NCBI RefSeq assembly: GCF_024160105.1
Contig: NZ_JAMFTQ010000005.1
Span: forward strand, 62,001 to 126,000
Source: Corynebacterium stercoris
Lineage (GTDB): Bacteria > Actinomycetota > Actinomycetes > Mycobacteriales > Mycobacteriaceae
DNA length: 64,000 nt
Direction of reading: 5' to 3'
The notes under the pieces are model-generated. The model was given only the letters and a program-made list of their open reading frames with translations, was not told the origin of the DNA and did no database searches. The position numbers and the translations under genes were made by a program. Positions 23,980-32,803 of this stretch are shown in pieces; the stretch's first letter is position 1; every line of letters starts with the position of its first letter.

Positions 23980-24651
23980 TTACTCGGAAGCGCCCTCGTC
24001 GCCCTCGCCGCCGTCAGCGACCTCGACGGTCTCGTCGGCGTCTGCGCCAGCCTCAGCGCCGCCTTCCTCAGCCTCAGCCGCGGCAGCCTCGAGCTCCTCG
24101 TCAACCTGCTCGAAGGTGACGTTGACCAGCAGGGTCTCCGGGTCGGAGAGCAGCTCTGCGCCGGCCGGCAGGGTGATGTCGGAAGCGAAGATCTGGTCGC
24201 CGATCTCCTTGCCCTCGATGGACACGGTGATCTCGTCCGGAATCTGCAGTGCGTCGACCTCGATCTCGAGCTCGGTAGCCTCCTGCAGAACCACAGCGTC
24301 CTGCGCAGCCTCGCCCTCGGTGACAACCGGGACGGACACGGTGACCTTCTCGCCGCGCTTGATGCCCAGGAGGTCGATGTGGTCGATCTCGAGGGTGAGC
24401 ACGTTCTGGTCGATGTTCTTGACCATGGAGAGGAGCTTGTTGCCCTCAACCTCGAGCTCCAGGATGGCGTTGGTGCCGTCGTTACGCACGAGCGCGGTCA
24501 TCTCGATGCGGTCCACGGCGAAGTGGACGTTCTCGACACCGGATTCGTACAGAACGCCCGGGATCTTGCCGTCGCGGCGCAGGCGGCGGGCGGAACCCTT
24601 GCCGAACTCTTCGCGCTTCTCAGCCTTAATGACCGGAGGGGTGGTTGCCAT
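23980..24651 (-). CDS. rplY: 50S ribosomal protein L25 / general stress protein Ctc
   Basis: This 223-residue protein has the L25 5S-rRNA-binding domain at the N-terminus (EEFGKGSARRLRRDGKIPGVLY) and the longer Ctc-type beta domain after it (residues ~95-185). The last ~40 residues are a Glu/Ala/Gly-rich acidic tail (ELEAAAAEAEEGG and onward) common in actinobacterial L25. AAGGAG precedes the ATG. A 13-bp stem-loop lies 47 nt upstream in the leader (24699-24745). The gene is followed by pth on the same strand. Confidence 0.95.
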   Translation of the reverse strand: MATTPPVIKAEKREEFGKGSARRLRRDGKIPGVLYESGVENVHFAVDRIEMTALVRNDGTNAILELEVEGNKLLSMVKNIDQNVLTLEIDHIDLLGIKRGEKVTVSVPVVTEGEAAQDAVVLQEATELEIEVDALQIPDEITVSIEGKEIGDQIFASDITLPAGAELLSDPETLLVNVTFEQVDEELEAAAAEAEEGGAEAGADADETVEVADGGEGDEGASE

Positions 24652-24698
24652 GATGGTCTCCTTCTTGCTTGGGAAGGGCCGCGCGCTTTACGACGAAA

Positions 24699-24745
24699 GC
24701 CTGCGACCACTTAACGGTTCATGTGCTCGTCGAGTGATCGCAGGC
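24699..24745 (-). ncRNA. Stem-loop in the rplY leader (or terminator of the upstream MFS gene)
   Basis: On the minus strand GCCTGCGATCACT (24745-24733) pairs with AGTGGTCGCAGGC (24711-24699). All 13 positions pair, with one U-G wobble, around a 21-nt loop. It lies between the MFS stop and the rplY ribosome site. The loop is long and the following sequence (TTTCGTCG) is a poor U-tract, so a regulatory leader for rplY seems as likely as a terminator for the transporter gene. Downstream, 24652-24698 shows only the ribosome site. Confidence 0.5.
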
Positions 24746-24818
24746 CTGAAAATACACAAGTCTGTGATGCAAAAATCGCGCCGATAACGGCCCAAAACCA
24801 GGGCCCTCGCCGAGACCG

Positions 24819-26174
24819 CTACAGACTACCAGCGCGGGGCTGCCACACAAAATGCCCCGTTGCCTGCGCAGACTCGTGTTCGTAGCCGAGCGGGATGCCC
24901 TTGCGCTCGCGCAGCGTGAGCGACACGACGAGGCCGATCGCCGTCATGATGAGGAGGTAAATCGTGATGGCGCGGGTGCTGCCCGTCGCCTCGTAGAGGC
25001 TCGCAGCAATCGTCGGGGCGAAAGCGCCGCCGAGGATCGCGCCGAGGGCGTAGCTGATCGACGCACCCGAAGCGCGCACGGACGCGGGGAAGAACTCCGC
25101 GTAGAGCGCCGCGATCTGGCCGTAGGACAGGCCGAGGCCGAGGGACAGGAAGATCAGCGCAAAGTAGATCTTGCTCAGCTCGCCGGTGTTAACCAGCGGG
25201 AAGAGCATGAGCACGCCGGCCGCCTGCACGATGAAGCCGAGCGTGAGCGTGCGGGTGCGGCCCACATAGTCCGACAGCCAGCCGGCGAACGCGGTGCTGA
25301 GCATCCACACCGCGGCGGAGGCGGTCACAGCCCACAGGATGTCGCCCCGCGGGATGGCGAGCCCGTCCGGGTTGGTCACGTAGTTCTGCACGTAGCCGCC
25401 CGTCGTCATGTAGCCAACCGCGTTGTTCGCCGCGAACGCGAGCGCGGCGGCGAGCACCAGCGGGAAGTAGCGGCCGAACAGCACGCCGATCGGGCTGGCC
25501 ACCTCGTGGGAGCGGTCCCGCGCCATCTCGGCGTAGACGGGGGATTCGTCGACACCCGTGCGGATCCACCAGCCCAGCAGCATGAGCACGAAGGAGAACA
25601 GGAACGGTACGCGCCAGCCCCATTCCATGAAGGCATCGCCGGGCGCGATCATGTTCATCAGCGCCAGCGCGCCGGAAGACAGCAGCAGACCGGCGGGCGC
25701 GCCCACTTGAGGCCCGGCACCGTAGAGCCCACGCTTATCGACGGGCGCATGCTCCACCGACATGAGCACAGCCGACCCCCACTCGCCGCCGGCCGAGATG
25801 CCCTGGACGATGCGGAGGAACACCAGCGCGGCCGGAGCGAGCCAGCCGATCTGCGCGTGGGTGGGTAACAGGCCGATGAGCGTCGTGGCCAAACCCATGG
25901 AAAACAGGGTGATCATGAGCACCGTGCGGCGGCCGATCCTGTCGGCGAAGTGCCCGGCGAGCACGGCGCCGAGCGGGCGGAACAGGAAGGACAGGCCGAC
26001 GGTGAGGAAGCTGACGATGGTCGCGGAGGCGGAGCCGAGCGGCGCGAACATCACCGTCTTGAAGACGAGACCCGCGGTGGCGGCGTAGAGGAAGAAGTCG
26101 TACCACTCGATGGCGGTGCCGATGGTGGTCGCGGCAATTACGCGGCGCCGTTCTTGCGGCGTACTCGTAGTCAT
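24819..26174 (-). CDS. MFS transporter, metabolite:H+ symporter (MHS) family
   Basis: This is a 451-residue, 12-helix major facilitator of the MHS type (shikimate, alpha-ketoglutarate, proline/betaine importers). It opens TTIGTAIEWYDFFLYAATAG and has the motif GHFADRIGRRTVL between helices 2 and 3, plus RIVQGISAGGEWG. Substrate unknown; organic acids are typical. The ATG at 26174 is fixed by CATAAT ending 7 nt upstream. The gene is divergent from the aldehyde dehydrogenase gene (39 bp apart), so import and oxidation of a related compound is possible. The hairpin at 24699-24745 lies downstream. Confidence 0.88.
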   Translation of the reverse strand: MTTSTPQERRRVIAATTIGTAIEWYDFFLYAATAGLVFKTVMFAPLGSASATIVSFLTVGLSFLFRPLGAVLAGHFADRIGRRTVLMITLFSMGLATTLIGLLPTHAQIGWLAPAALVFLRIVQGISAGGEWGSAVLMSVEHAPVDKRGLYGAGPQVGAPAGLLLSSGALALMNMIAPGDAFMEWGWRVPFLFSFVLMLLGWWIRTGVDESPVYAEMARDRSHEVASPIGVLFGRYFPLVLAAALAFAANNAVGYMTTGGYVQNYVTNPDGLAIPRGDILWAVTASAAVWMLSTAFAGWLSDYVGRTRTLTLGFIVQAAGVLMLFPLVNTGELSKIYFALIFLSLGLGLSYGQIAALYAEFFPASVRASGASISYALGAILGGAFAPTIAASLYEATGSTRAITIYLLIMTAIGLVVSLTLRERKGIPLGYEHESAQATGHFVWQPRAGSL

Positions 26175-26181
26175 GCAAAAC

Positions 26182-26187
26182 ATTATG
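26182..26187 (-). promoter_or_regulatory. Putative leaderless -10 (CATAAT) for the MHS transporter
   Basis: CATAAT, 7 nt (GTTTTGC), then ATG at 26174, with no ribosome site. Confidence 0.45.
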
Positions 26188-26213
26188 CGCGCGAGCGCTG
26201 GTAGAACGGAAGA

Positions 26214-27683
26214 ATGAATACGCAGCAACTCTTGGACAAGGTAGAAAAGCGCCTCTTCATCGGCGGTGAGTGGGTCGACGGTGCCGCAGGCGAGACGTAC
26301 GAAGTGCACAACCCGGCGACCGGGGAACTGCTCGTCGAGATGGCTTCCGGCACGAAGGACGACGCGATTCGCGCGCTCGACGCCGCGCACGCCGCCCGCC
26401 GCGAGTGGGAGCGCACTGCCCCGCGCACCCGCGCCGAGATCCTGCGCAAGGGCTACGACTTGGTCAAGGAGCGCAAGGACGAATTCGCCGCGCTGATGAC
26501 GCTGGAGATGGGCAAGTCCCTTACCGAGGCAAAGGGCGAGGTGGATTACGGCGCCGATTACCTCCTCTGGTTCTCCGAGGAAGCGAACCACTTCTACGGC
26601 GACACCAACCACTACCCGGCGAAGCCGAACCGCATGCTCACCGTTCGCAAGCCGGTCGGGCCGTGCCTGCTGATTACCCCGTGGAACTTCCCGCTCTCCA
26701 TGGCCACCCGCAAGATCGCCCCGGCGCTCGCCGCGGGCAACACGGTGGTGATCAAGCCTGCGAAGCTCACCCCGCTGACCATGCAATACTTCGTGCAGAC
26801 GATGGTGGAGGCAGGAGTGCCGGACGGCGTCATCAACATCGTCTCCGCGAAGTCCGCCTCCGACGTCTCGGGCCCGATCATGTCGGACCCGCGCTGCCGC
26901 AAGGTGTCGTTCACCGGCTCGACCCCGGTAGGCTCCACGCTGATGGAGCAGGCCGCGGAGCACATTCTGCGCATTTCGCTGGAGCTCGGCGGCAACGCCC
27001 CGGCAATCGTGTTCGCCGACGCTGACATCGACCTCGCTGTCGAGGGCGTGAAGGCGGCCAAGATGCGCAACATCGGCGAGGCCTGCACCGCCGCGAACCG
27101 GATCTTGGTGCACGAGTCGGTCGTCGACGAGTTCGCTGAGAAGTTCGCCGCCGCGGTCAGCGCGATGAAGGTGGGCAACGGGCTTGACGACGGTGTCGAG
27201 GTCGGCCCGCTCGTCGAACCCAGCGCCGTCGACCGCATGGAGGAGTTGGTCGCGGACGCGGTGGCGAAGGGCGGCGAGATCCTCACCGGCGGCAAGCGCA
27301 TCGACGGGCCCGGCAACTTCTTCGAGCCGACGGTGATCCGCGGCGCCTCCCGCGACGCGCGCGTGTTCACCGAGGAAATCTTTGGCCCCATCGCGCCGAT
27401 CTTCACCTTCGCCACCGAAGAGGAGGCGTGGGAGATGGCGAACGACACCGAGTACGGCCTCGCCTCGTACGTGTTCTCCGAGGACCCGGACATGCTGTGG
27501 CGCGCCTCGGACAACCTGGAGTTCGGCCTGCTCGGCTTCAACTCGGGCGTGGTGTCGGACGCGTCGGTGCCGTTCGGCGGCGTGAAGGCGTCGGGCATGG
27601 GCCGCGAGGGCTCCCGCGACGGCATGCTCGAATACACCGAGGTGCAGATGATCGGTGTCCGGGACCCGTACACCAAAAACTAG
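26214..27683 (+). CDS. gabD: NAD(P)-dependent aldehyde dehydrogenase, succinate-semialdehyde dehydrogenase-like
   Basis: This is a 489-residue ALDH. It has TPWNFPLSMATRKIAPALAA (cofactor and active-site Asn), the NAD loop FTGSTPVGSTLM, the general base Glu in LELGGNAP, and the catalytic Cys in NIGEACTAANR. Overall it is closest to GabD-type succinate-semialdehyde dehydrogenases (WEMANDTEYGLASYVF, PFGGVKASGMGREG). A GGAAG precedes the ATG. Its stop overlaps by 4 bp that of the convergent ipdC gene. Aldehyde specificity is uncertain: it could also oxidise the aldehydes produced by the neighbouring decarboxylase. Confidence 0.85.
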   Translation: MNTQQLLDKVEKRLFIGGEWVDGAAGETYEVHNPATGELLVEMASGTKDDAIRALDAAHAARREWERTAPRTRAEILRKGYDLVKERKDEFAALMTLEMGKSLTEAKGEVDYGADYLLWFSEEANHFYGDTNHYPAKPNRMLTVRKPVGPCLLITPWNFPLSMATRKIAPALAAGNTVVIKPAKLTPLTMQYFVQTMVEAGVPDGVINIVSAKSASDVSGPIMSDPRCRKVSFTGSTPVGSTLMEQAAEHILRISLELGGNAPAIVFADADIDLAVEGVKAAKMRNIGEACTAANRILVHESVVDEFAEKFAAAVSAMKVGNGLDDGVEVGPLVEPSAVDRMEELVADAVAKGGEILTGGKRIDGPGNFFEPTVIRGASRDARVFTEEIFGPIAPIFTFATEEEAWEMANDTEYGLASYVFSEDPDMLWRASDNLEFGLLGFNSGVVSDASVPFGGVKASGMGREGSRDGMLEYTEVQMIGVRDPYTKN

Positions 27684-29320
27684 GGGTTGCGGGGCCCGCG
27701 CGGGCCGAAATCGAACTCGGCCGTCGCGGGCCCGAAGGCCTTGAGGCCGGCGGGCGCGTCGAAGGGGTCGAGGTGCAGTTCGATGAAGGCTGCGCCGTCG
27801 ACGTCGGCAAGCACCTGCGCGAGCTCGCCCTCGGTGCGCGCCTGGTAGGTGCGCATGGAGGAGCCGGGGCTAAACACCTCGACGAGGTCGGCGTAGCGCC
27901 AGTTCGCCACGTCGTTGTATTCGCGCTCCATACCCAGGATGTAGCGCTCGATGGTGTAGCCGCGGTTGTTCACCAGAAAAATGATGGGTTTGAGGCCCTC
28001 GCGCAGGATGGTGGAGAGCTCCTGGGCGGTGAGCTGGAACGAGCCGTCGCCGATGAACAGCAGGTGCCTGCGCTCCGGCGCCGCCATCTGGCTGCCGAGG
28101 AGCGCCGGCAGCGTGAAGCCGATCGAGCCCCAAATCGGGGAGTTGATGTACTGCACCCCGTCCGGCATGCGGATCGGGCCGAGGCCGATGTTCGACGTGC
28201 CGGCCTCCGCGATCACCACGTCGCCCTCACGGATGAACTCGCCGATCTGCGGCCACAGCCGGGCCTGCGTCAGCGGCGCGTCCGCGTCCGGTTCGAAGGG
28301 CCCGGGGCTGTACCGCGTGCCGACGCTTCCTCGCTCCGGCAACGCCGCCGCCACATCTGCGAGGACTTCGAGCGAGTTGATGCCCACGTAGAATTCGCCG
28401 TCCATGCTGATGTGCTGGTCGCCGATGTTCACCACGTGCTCTTCCGGCAGGTTGTGGGTGAAGCTGCCGGAGTTCGCCTCGATGAAGCGCGGGTTGAAGG
28501 TGATGAGCAGGTCGGACGCCTCCACGCGCTCGCGCACGCCGGGGCTCGACGCCTCGCCGTTGTAGGTGCCGAGGCATAGGGGGTGGCGTTCGTCGAGAAG
28601 CGCCTTGCCCGAGGCCATGTGCGCATACGGGATGCCGAACTCGCGCAGGAGCGGCAGGAAGCCGTGCCGGTCCGCGTCCTGGTCGAGGAGCAGGATGGGG
28701 TCCTCGGCCGCCTCGAACAGGTTGAGGATCTTGCGCACCGCAGCTTGCCGACGCTCGCTATCGCTGCCCGGCAGTTCCGCATCGAACGGGGGCGCCTCGA
28801 TCTCGAGGTGGGTGATGTCGGAGGGGATCTGGATGTGCACCGGGCGTTTCTCGCGCAGGCAGGCGCGCAGCGCCCGGTCTATTTCCTCGACGGCGTTCAT
28901 GGGGAAGATGCGCGTGGCCACCTCGGTGAACGGGCGGATCGCGTCGAGCATGTTGGTGTAATCGCCGTTGGCCAGCGAGTGGTGCAGGTTCCAGCGGTAC
29001 TCGGTGGCGTACTGCGGGGGTGCGCCGGCGATGGAGACGACGGGCACGTGCTCCGCGCGCGAGCCAGCGATGCCGTTGATCGCCGAAAGCTCGCCAACGC
29101 CGTAGGTAGTGAGCAAGGCGCCGACGCCGCGCTGGCGGGCGTAGCCGTCGGCGGCGTAGGCGGCGTTGAGCTCGTTGCAGGCGCCGACGAAGCGGATGCC
29201 GTCCGCGGCCTCGATCTGCTCGAGCCAGCTCAGGTTGAAATCGCCCGGCACGCCGATGATCTCGGTGATCCCGATGGCCTTGAGGCGGTCGATGAGGAAT
29301 TCGCCGATCGTCGTTTTCAT
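27680..29320 (-). CDS. ipdC: Thiamine-diphosphate 2-keto acid decarboxylase, indolepyruvate/phenylpyruvate decarboxylase-like
   Basis: This is a 546-residue ThDP enzyme of the pyruvate/indolepyruvate decarboxylase group. The N-terminal PYR domain has GVPGDFNLSWLEQIE, the cofactor-activating Glu in VGACNELNAAYAADGYAR, and YGVGELSAINGIAGS. The paired His residues are in NLHHSLANGD. The C-terminal PP domain has the Mg-ThDP motif starting GDGSFQLTAQE and ending VNNRGYTIE. The ATG at 29320 overlaps the TGA of the upstream aminotransferase gene (ATGA), so the two are coupled. That context favours arylpyruvate substrates over pyruvate. Confidence 0.85.
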   Translation of the reverse strand: MKTTIGEFLIDRLKAIGITEIIGVPGDFNLSWLEQIEAADGIRFVGACNELNAAYAADGYARQRGVGALLTTYGVGELSAINGIAGSRAEHVPVVSIAGAPPQYATEYRWNLHHSLANGDYTNMLDAIRPFTEVATRIFPMNAVEEIDRALRACLREKRPVHIQIPSDITHLEIEAPPFDAELPGSDSERRQAAVRKILNLFEAAEDPILLLDQDADRHGFLPLLREFGIPYAHMASGKALLDERHPLCLGTYNGEASSPGVRERVEASDLLITFNPRFIEANSGSFTHNLPEEHVVNIGDQHISMDGEFYVGINSLEVLADVAAALPERGSVGTRYSPGPFEPDADAPLTQARLWPQIGEFIREGDVVIAEAGTSNIGLGPIRMPDGVQYINSPIWGSIGFTLPALLGSQMAAPERRHLLFIGDGSFQLTAQELSTILREGLKPIIFLVNNRGYTIERYILGMEREYNDVANWRYADLVEVFSPGSSMRTYQARTEGELAQVLADVDGAAFIELHLDPFDAPAGLKAFGPATAEFDFGPRGPRNP

Positions 29321-30348
29321 CGCACCTGCTCCCATGCCGCGATGCAGGCGTCGGCCTCGGCCGCGTCGGTGACGGTGATGCGGATGCCTTCGTCGAAGGC
29401 GCGCACGAGGAGGTCGGCGTCCGCGAGCTTGGCCGCGAACTCCTGCGGGGTAACAGGGAGGGCGTCTGCCGGCACCCACACGAAGTTCGCCTCGGAGTGC
29501 GGGGAATCGAAGTAGCGCTCAAGGCGGTCCCGCTGGGTGCGGGTGGCGGCGACGCGCTCGGCGAGGGCATCGGCGAGTTCGAGCGACGCGAGCGCGCCCG
29601 CCTGGGCGACGGAGCTGACCGAGAACGGTACGGCGACCTTGTTCAGCGCCGCGATGATCGGTTCGGGCCCGAACGCGTACCCCACGCGCGCGCCGGCGAG
29701 GCCGTACGCCTTGGAGAAAGTGCGCAAACCCACGACGTTGGGGTAGCGGGTGATCTCCTGCGTGGCGACGGGCGTGTCCTCCGCCTGGTTGTACTCGAAG
29801 TACGCCTCGTCGAGGGCGACGAGCACGTCAGCGGGGACCTGTGAGATGAACGCTTCCCACTCGGCGGCGGTGATGGTGGTGCCGGTGGGGTTGTTCGGAT
29901 TGCAGACGAAGACGACGCGGGTGCGCTCCGTGATCGCGGCGGCCATGGCATCCAGGTCGAGGCGGTGCTCCGCGGTGAGCGGGACCGGGACCGGGGTGGC
30001 GCCGGCGATGCGGGTGAAGATGGGGTAGGCCTCGAAGGAGCGCCAAGGGAACACGACTTCGTCTCTGGGGCCGGCCGCGGCGGTCACTAGCTGCTGGCAC
30101 AGGGCCGAGGAGCCGGTGCCGACGGCGACCTGCTCGACCGTGACACCAAGATGCTCTGCGAGCGCGGCGCGAAGCTCGCTCGCGCCCATGTCCGGATAGC
30201 GGTTGACGCCGCTCAAAGCGTCGGCCATCGCTTGGGTGACGGTGGGCAGCGGGGCCTCCGCGGATTCGTTGGAGGAGAGCTTCACGGCGCGCTCGTTGCG
30301 CGCGCCGGGCACGTAGGCGGGGAGCTGGTCGAGGTCGGGGCGAATCAT
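29317..30348 (-). CDS. pat: Aromatic aminotransferase (histidinol-phosphate aminotransferase-like)
   Basis: This is a 343-residue class I/II PLP aminotransferase resembling corynebacterial Pat. It starts MIRPDLDQLPAYVPG and has KLSSNESAEAPLP, CNPNNPTGTTI, the PLP-binding Lys in RTFSKAYGLAGARVGY, and EANFVWVP. Pat enzymes transaminate aromatic amino acids and can also act on imidazole-acetol phosphate. ATG 30348 is chosen because TACGAT ends 7 nt upstream; an ATG at 30357 would add MGR. It is the first gene of a two-gene operon with ipdC. Confidence 0.88.
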   Translation of the reverse strand: MIRPDLDQLPAYVPGARNERAVKLSSNESAEAPLPTVTQAMADALSGVNRYPDMGASELRAALAEHLGVTVEQVAVGTGSSALCQQLVTAAAGPRDEVVFPWRSFEAYPIFTRIAGATPVPVPLTAEHRLDLDAMAAAITERTRVVFVCNPNNPTGTTITAAEWEAFISQVPADVLVALDEAYFEYNQAEDTPVATQEITRYPNVVGLRTFSKAYGLAGARVGYAFGPEPIIAALNKVAVPFSVSSVAQAGALASLELADALAERVAATRTQRDRLERYFDSPHSEANFVWVPADALPVTPQEFAAKLADADLLVRAFDEGIRITVTDAAEADACIAAWEQVR

Positions 30349-30355
30349 GCGCCCC

Positions 30356-30361
30356 ATCGTA
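30356..30361 (-). promoter_or_regulatory. Putative leaderless -10 (TACGAT) for pat-ipdC
   Basis: TACGAT, 7 nt (GGGGCGC), then ATG at 30348. Confidence 0.45.
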
Positions 30362-30365
30362 GGCG

Positions 30366-31343
30366 CTACGCCTGGCCCTCAAACAGCGTGGTTACAGAAC
30401 CGTTCTCGAAGATCTCGCGGATCGTCTTGGCCAACAGCGGAGCGATGGAGAGCACGGTGAGGTTCTTCCAGCCCTCGGTGTTCTGCGGCAGGGTGTCGGT
30501 GGTGATGACTTCCTCGGCGCCGCAGTCGCTCAGGCGCTCGCGCGCAGGGTCGGAGAACACGCCGTGGGTGCAGGCGATGACGACGGACTTGGCGCCCGCC
30601 TCCTTGAGCACGCCGACGGCGCCGGAGATGGTGCCGCCGGTGTCGATCATGTCGTCCATGAGGATGCAGTCCTTGCCCTCGACCTCGCCGACGACGCGGT
30701 TGGACACGACCTTGTTGGCCGCGTCGATGTCGCGGGTCTTGTGCACGAACGCCATCGGGGCGTCACCCAGCGAGTTCGCCCACTTCTCGGCGGACTTCAC
30801 GCGGCCGGCATCCGGGGAGACCACCACGAGGTTGTCCAGCGGGTACTTGGACTTGATGTAATCCACCAGGATCGGCATCGCGTGCATGTGGTCGACCGGG
30901 CCGTCGAAGAAGCCCTGGATTTGGTCGGTGTGCAGGTCCACGGACACAATGCGGTCCGCGCCGGCCGCGGTGAGCAGGTCCGCGATGAGGCGGGCGGAAA
31001 TCGGCTCGCGGCCGCGGTGCTTCTTATCCTGGCGGGCGTACGGGTAGAAGGGGAGGATCGCCGTGATGCGCTTCGCGGAGCCGCGCTTGAGCGCGTCGAT
31101 CATGATCAGCTGCTCAACCAGCCATTTGTTCAGCGGCTGGGCGTGGGACTGCATGACAAAGCAGTCGGAGCCGCGGACGGACTCCTCGAAGCGGATGAAG
31201 ATCTCGCCGTTGGCGAAGTCGCGCGCCGTCGTCGGCACCAGCTCGATGCCGAGCTCCTGCGCAACCGCCTCCGCGAGCGCCGGGTGGGCGCGGCCCGAGA
31301 AGACCTTGAGATCCTTGTGGCTTTCCGTCGAGTAACCAGTCAT
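30366..31343 (-). CDS. prs: Ribose-phosphate pyrophosphokinase
   Basis: This 325-residue enzyme makes PRPP from ribose 5-phosphate and ATP for nucleotide, histidine and tryptophan synthesis. It has LKVFSGRAHPALAEAVA, EIFIRFEESVRGSD, the flexible-loop region FYPYARQDKKHRGREPISA, VSVDLHTDQIQGFFD, and the PRPP loop DDMIDTGGT. It is separated from glmU by 3 bp and therefore cotranscribed with it. Confidence 0.96.
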   Translation of the reverse strand: MTGYSTESHKDLKVFSGRAHPALAEAVAQELGIELVPTTARDFANGEIFIRFEESVRGSDCFVMQSHAQPLNKWLVEQLIMIDALKRGSAKRITAILPFYPYARQDKKHRGREPISARLIADLLTAAGADRIVSVDLHTDQIQGFFDGPVDHMHAMPILVDYIKSKYPLDNLVVVSPDAGRVKSAEKWANSLGDAPMAFVHKTRDIDAANKVVSNRVVGEVEGKDCILMDDMIDTGGTISGAVGVLKEAGAKSVVIACTHGVFSDPARERLSDCGAEEVITTDTLPQNTEGWKNLTVLSIAPLLAKTIREIFENGSVTTLFEGQA

Positions 31344-31346
31344 GTC

Positions 31347-32786
31347 CTAACTTTCTCGTGCGTGTTTCGCGGCTTCGGCCGCGTCGGTGCCGGGGCGGTT
31401 AGCCTCCACCCAGCCTTCAATGTTGCGCTGGCGGCCCTCCTTGATTGCGAGCGCTCCCGGCGGAACATCATTGACCACCACTGTACCCGCGCCGGTGTAC
31501 GCGCCATCACCCACGGTCACGGGGGCGACGAACATAGTGTCCGAGCCGGTGCGGCAGTGATCGCCGATGACGGTGTGGTGCTTCTTCACACCGTCGTAGT
31601 TCGCGAACACGCTGGAGGCGCCGATGTTGGTGCCCACGCCGATGGTGGCATCGCCGACGTAAGTGAGGTGCGGGACCTTGGAGTCCGCGCCGATCTTCGC
31701 GTTCTTGGACTCGACGAAGCCGCCGAGCTTGCCGCGTGCGCCGAGCTCCGTGCCGGGGCGGATGTAGGTGAAGGGGCCGACGGTGGCATCCTCGCCGATC
31801 ACGCCGAGCTCGCCTTGGGTGCGCACAACGCTCGCGCGCGGGCCGACCTCCATGTCGGTCAGCGTGGTGTCCGGGCCGATCACGGCGCCGTCGCCGATCA
31901 CGGTGGAACCCCACAGCTGGGTGTTCGGGTGGATGACCACGTCGCGGCCGATCTCTACCTCGACGCCGATCCAGGTGGTGTCCGGGTCGATGACGGTGGC
32001 GCCGGCGCGCATCGCGCGCTCCACGAGGCGGCGGTTAAGTTCCTTGCCGGCAGCGGCGAGCTGCACGCGGTCGTTGACGCCGGCCAACTCGCGCGCGTCG
32101 GGGGCGGTGAAGGCGGCGACCTTCTTGCCGTCGGCACGCGCGATGCCCAGCACGTCGGTGATGTAGAGCTCGCCCTGGGCGTTGTCCGTGGTGATGCGTG
32201 TCAGCGCGTCGCGCAGCACGGCGCCGTCGAAAGCGAAGACGCCGGAGTTGACCTCGCGCACGCGGCGCTGCTCCTCGCTCGCGTCCTTTTCCTCGACGAT
32301 CTCGAGCACGTTGCCGTCCGCGTCGCGGATAATGCGGCCGTAGCCGGTGGGGTTGGAGAATTCGAGGGAGAGCACCGTCACCGCGGCGTCCTCGCGCTCG
32401 TGCGTATCGACGAGCGCCTGAATCGTCTCCGGTTGCAGCAGCGGCACGTCGGCATTGGTGACCACCACGGTGCCCTGGAACTCCGGAATCGCGGTCAAGC
32501 CGATCTGCACGGCGTGGCCGGTGCCGTTCTGCTCCTCCTGCACGGCCTGCAGGATGGTGACCTGCATTTCCTCCGCAATCGTGTCTACGGCGGGGGAGAC
32601 CTGGTCGCGCTGGTGGCCCACCACAGCCACGAGGTAGTTCGGGTGAACCCCGGCCGCGGCGTGCAGCGAGTGGGACAGCAGGCTGCGGCCGCCGATCTCG
32701 TGGAGCGTCTTCTGGCGGTCCGACTTCATGCGGGTTCCGGCGCCCGCCGCAAGCACGACGACGGCGCGTTCAGCGTGTGTAGGCAT
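31347..32786 (-). CDS. glmU: Bifunctional N-acetylglucosamine-1-phosphate uridyltransferase / glucosamine-1-phosphate acetyltransferase
   Basis: This ~479-residue enzyme makes UDP-GlcNAc for peptidoglycan. The N-terminal nucleotidyltransferase has LAAGAGTRMKSDRQKTLHEI, NGTGHAV and TNADVPLL. The C-terminal left-handed beta-helix acetyltransferase has GPFTYIRPGTELG, KVPHLTYVGDATIG and NYDGVKKHHTVIG. I chose ATG 32786 because TATGCT ends 7 nt upstream. ATG 32798 would add MLGP. It is first in a glmU-prs operon, as in other actinobacteria. Confidence 0.96.
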   Translation of the reverse strand: MPTHAERAVVVLAAGAGTRMKSDRQKTLHEIGGRSLLSHSLHAAAGVHPNYLVAVVGHQRDQVSPAVDTIAEEMQVTILQAVQEEQNGTGHAVQIGLTAIPEFQGTVVVTNADVPLLQPETIQALVDTHEREDAAVTVLSLEFSNPTGYGRIIRDADGNVLEIVEEKDASEEQRRVREVNSGVFAFDGAVLRDALTRITTDNAQGELYITDVLGIARADGKKVAAFTAPDARELAGVNDRVQLAAAGKELNRRLVERAMRAGATVIDPDTTWIGVEVEIGRDVVIHPNTQLWGSTVIGDGAVIGPDTTLTDMEVGPRASVVRTQGELGVIGEDATVGPFTYIRPGTELGARGKLGGFVESKNAKIGADSKVPHLTYVGDATIGVGTNIGASSVFANYDGVKKHHTVIGDHCRTGSDTMFVAPVTVGDGAYTGAGTVVVNDVPPGALAIKEGRQRNIEGWVEANRPGTDAAEAAKHARES

Positions 32787-32793
32787 GGGCCCA

Positions 32794-32799
32794 AGCATA
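32794..32799 (-). promoter_or_regulatory. Putative leaderless -10 (TATGCT) for glmU-prs
   Basis: TATGCT, 7 nt (TGGGCCC), then ATG at 32786. If correct, the upstream ATG at 32798 overlaps the -10 and cannot be the start. Confidence 0.4.
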
Positions 32800-32803
32800 A
32801 CGC

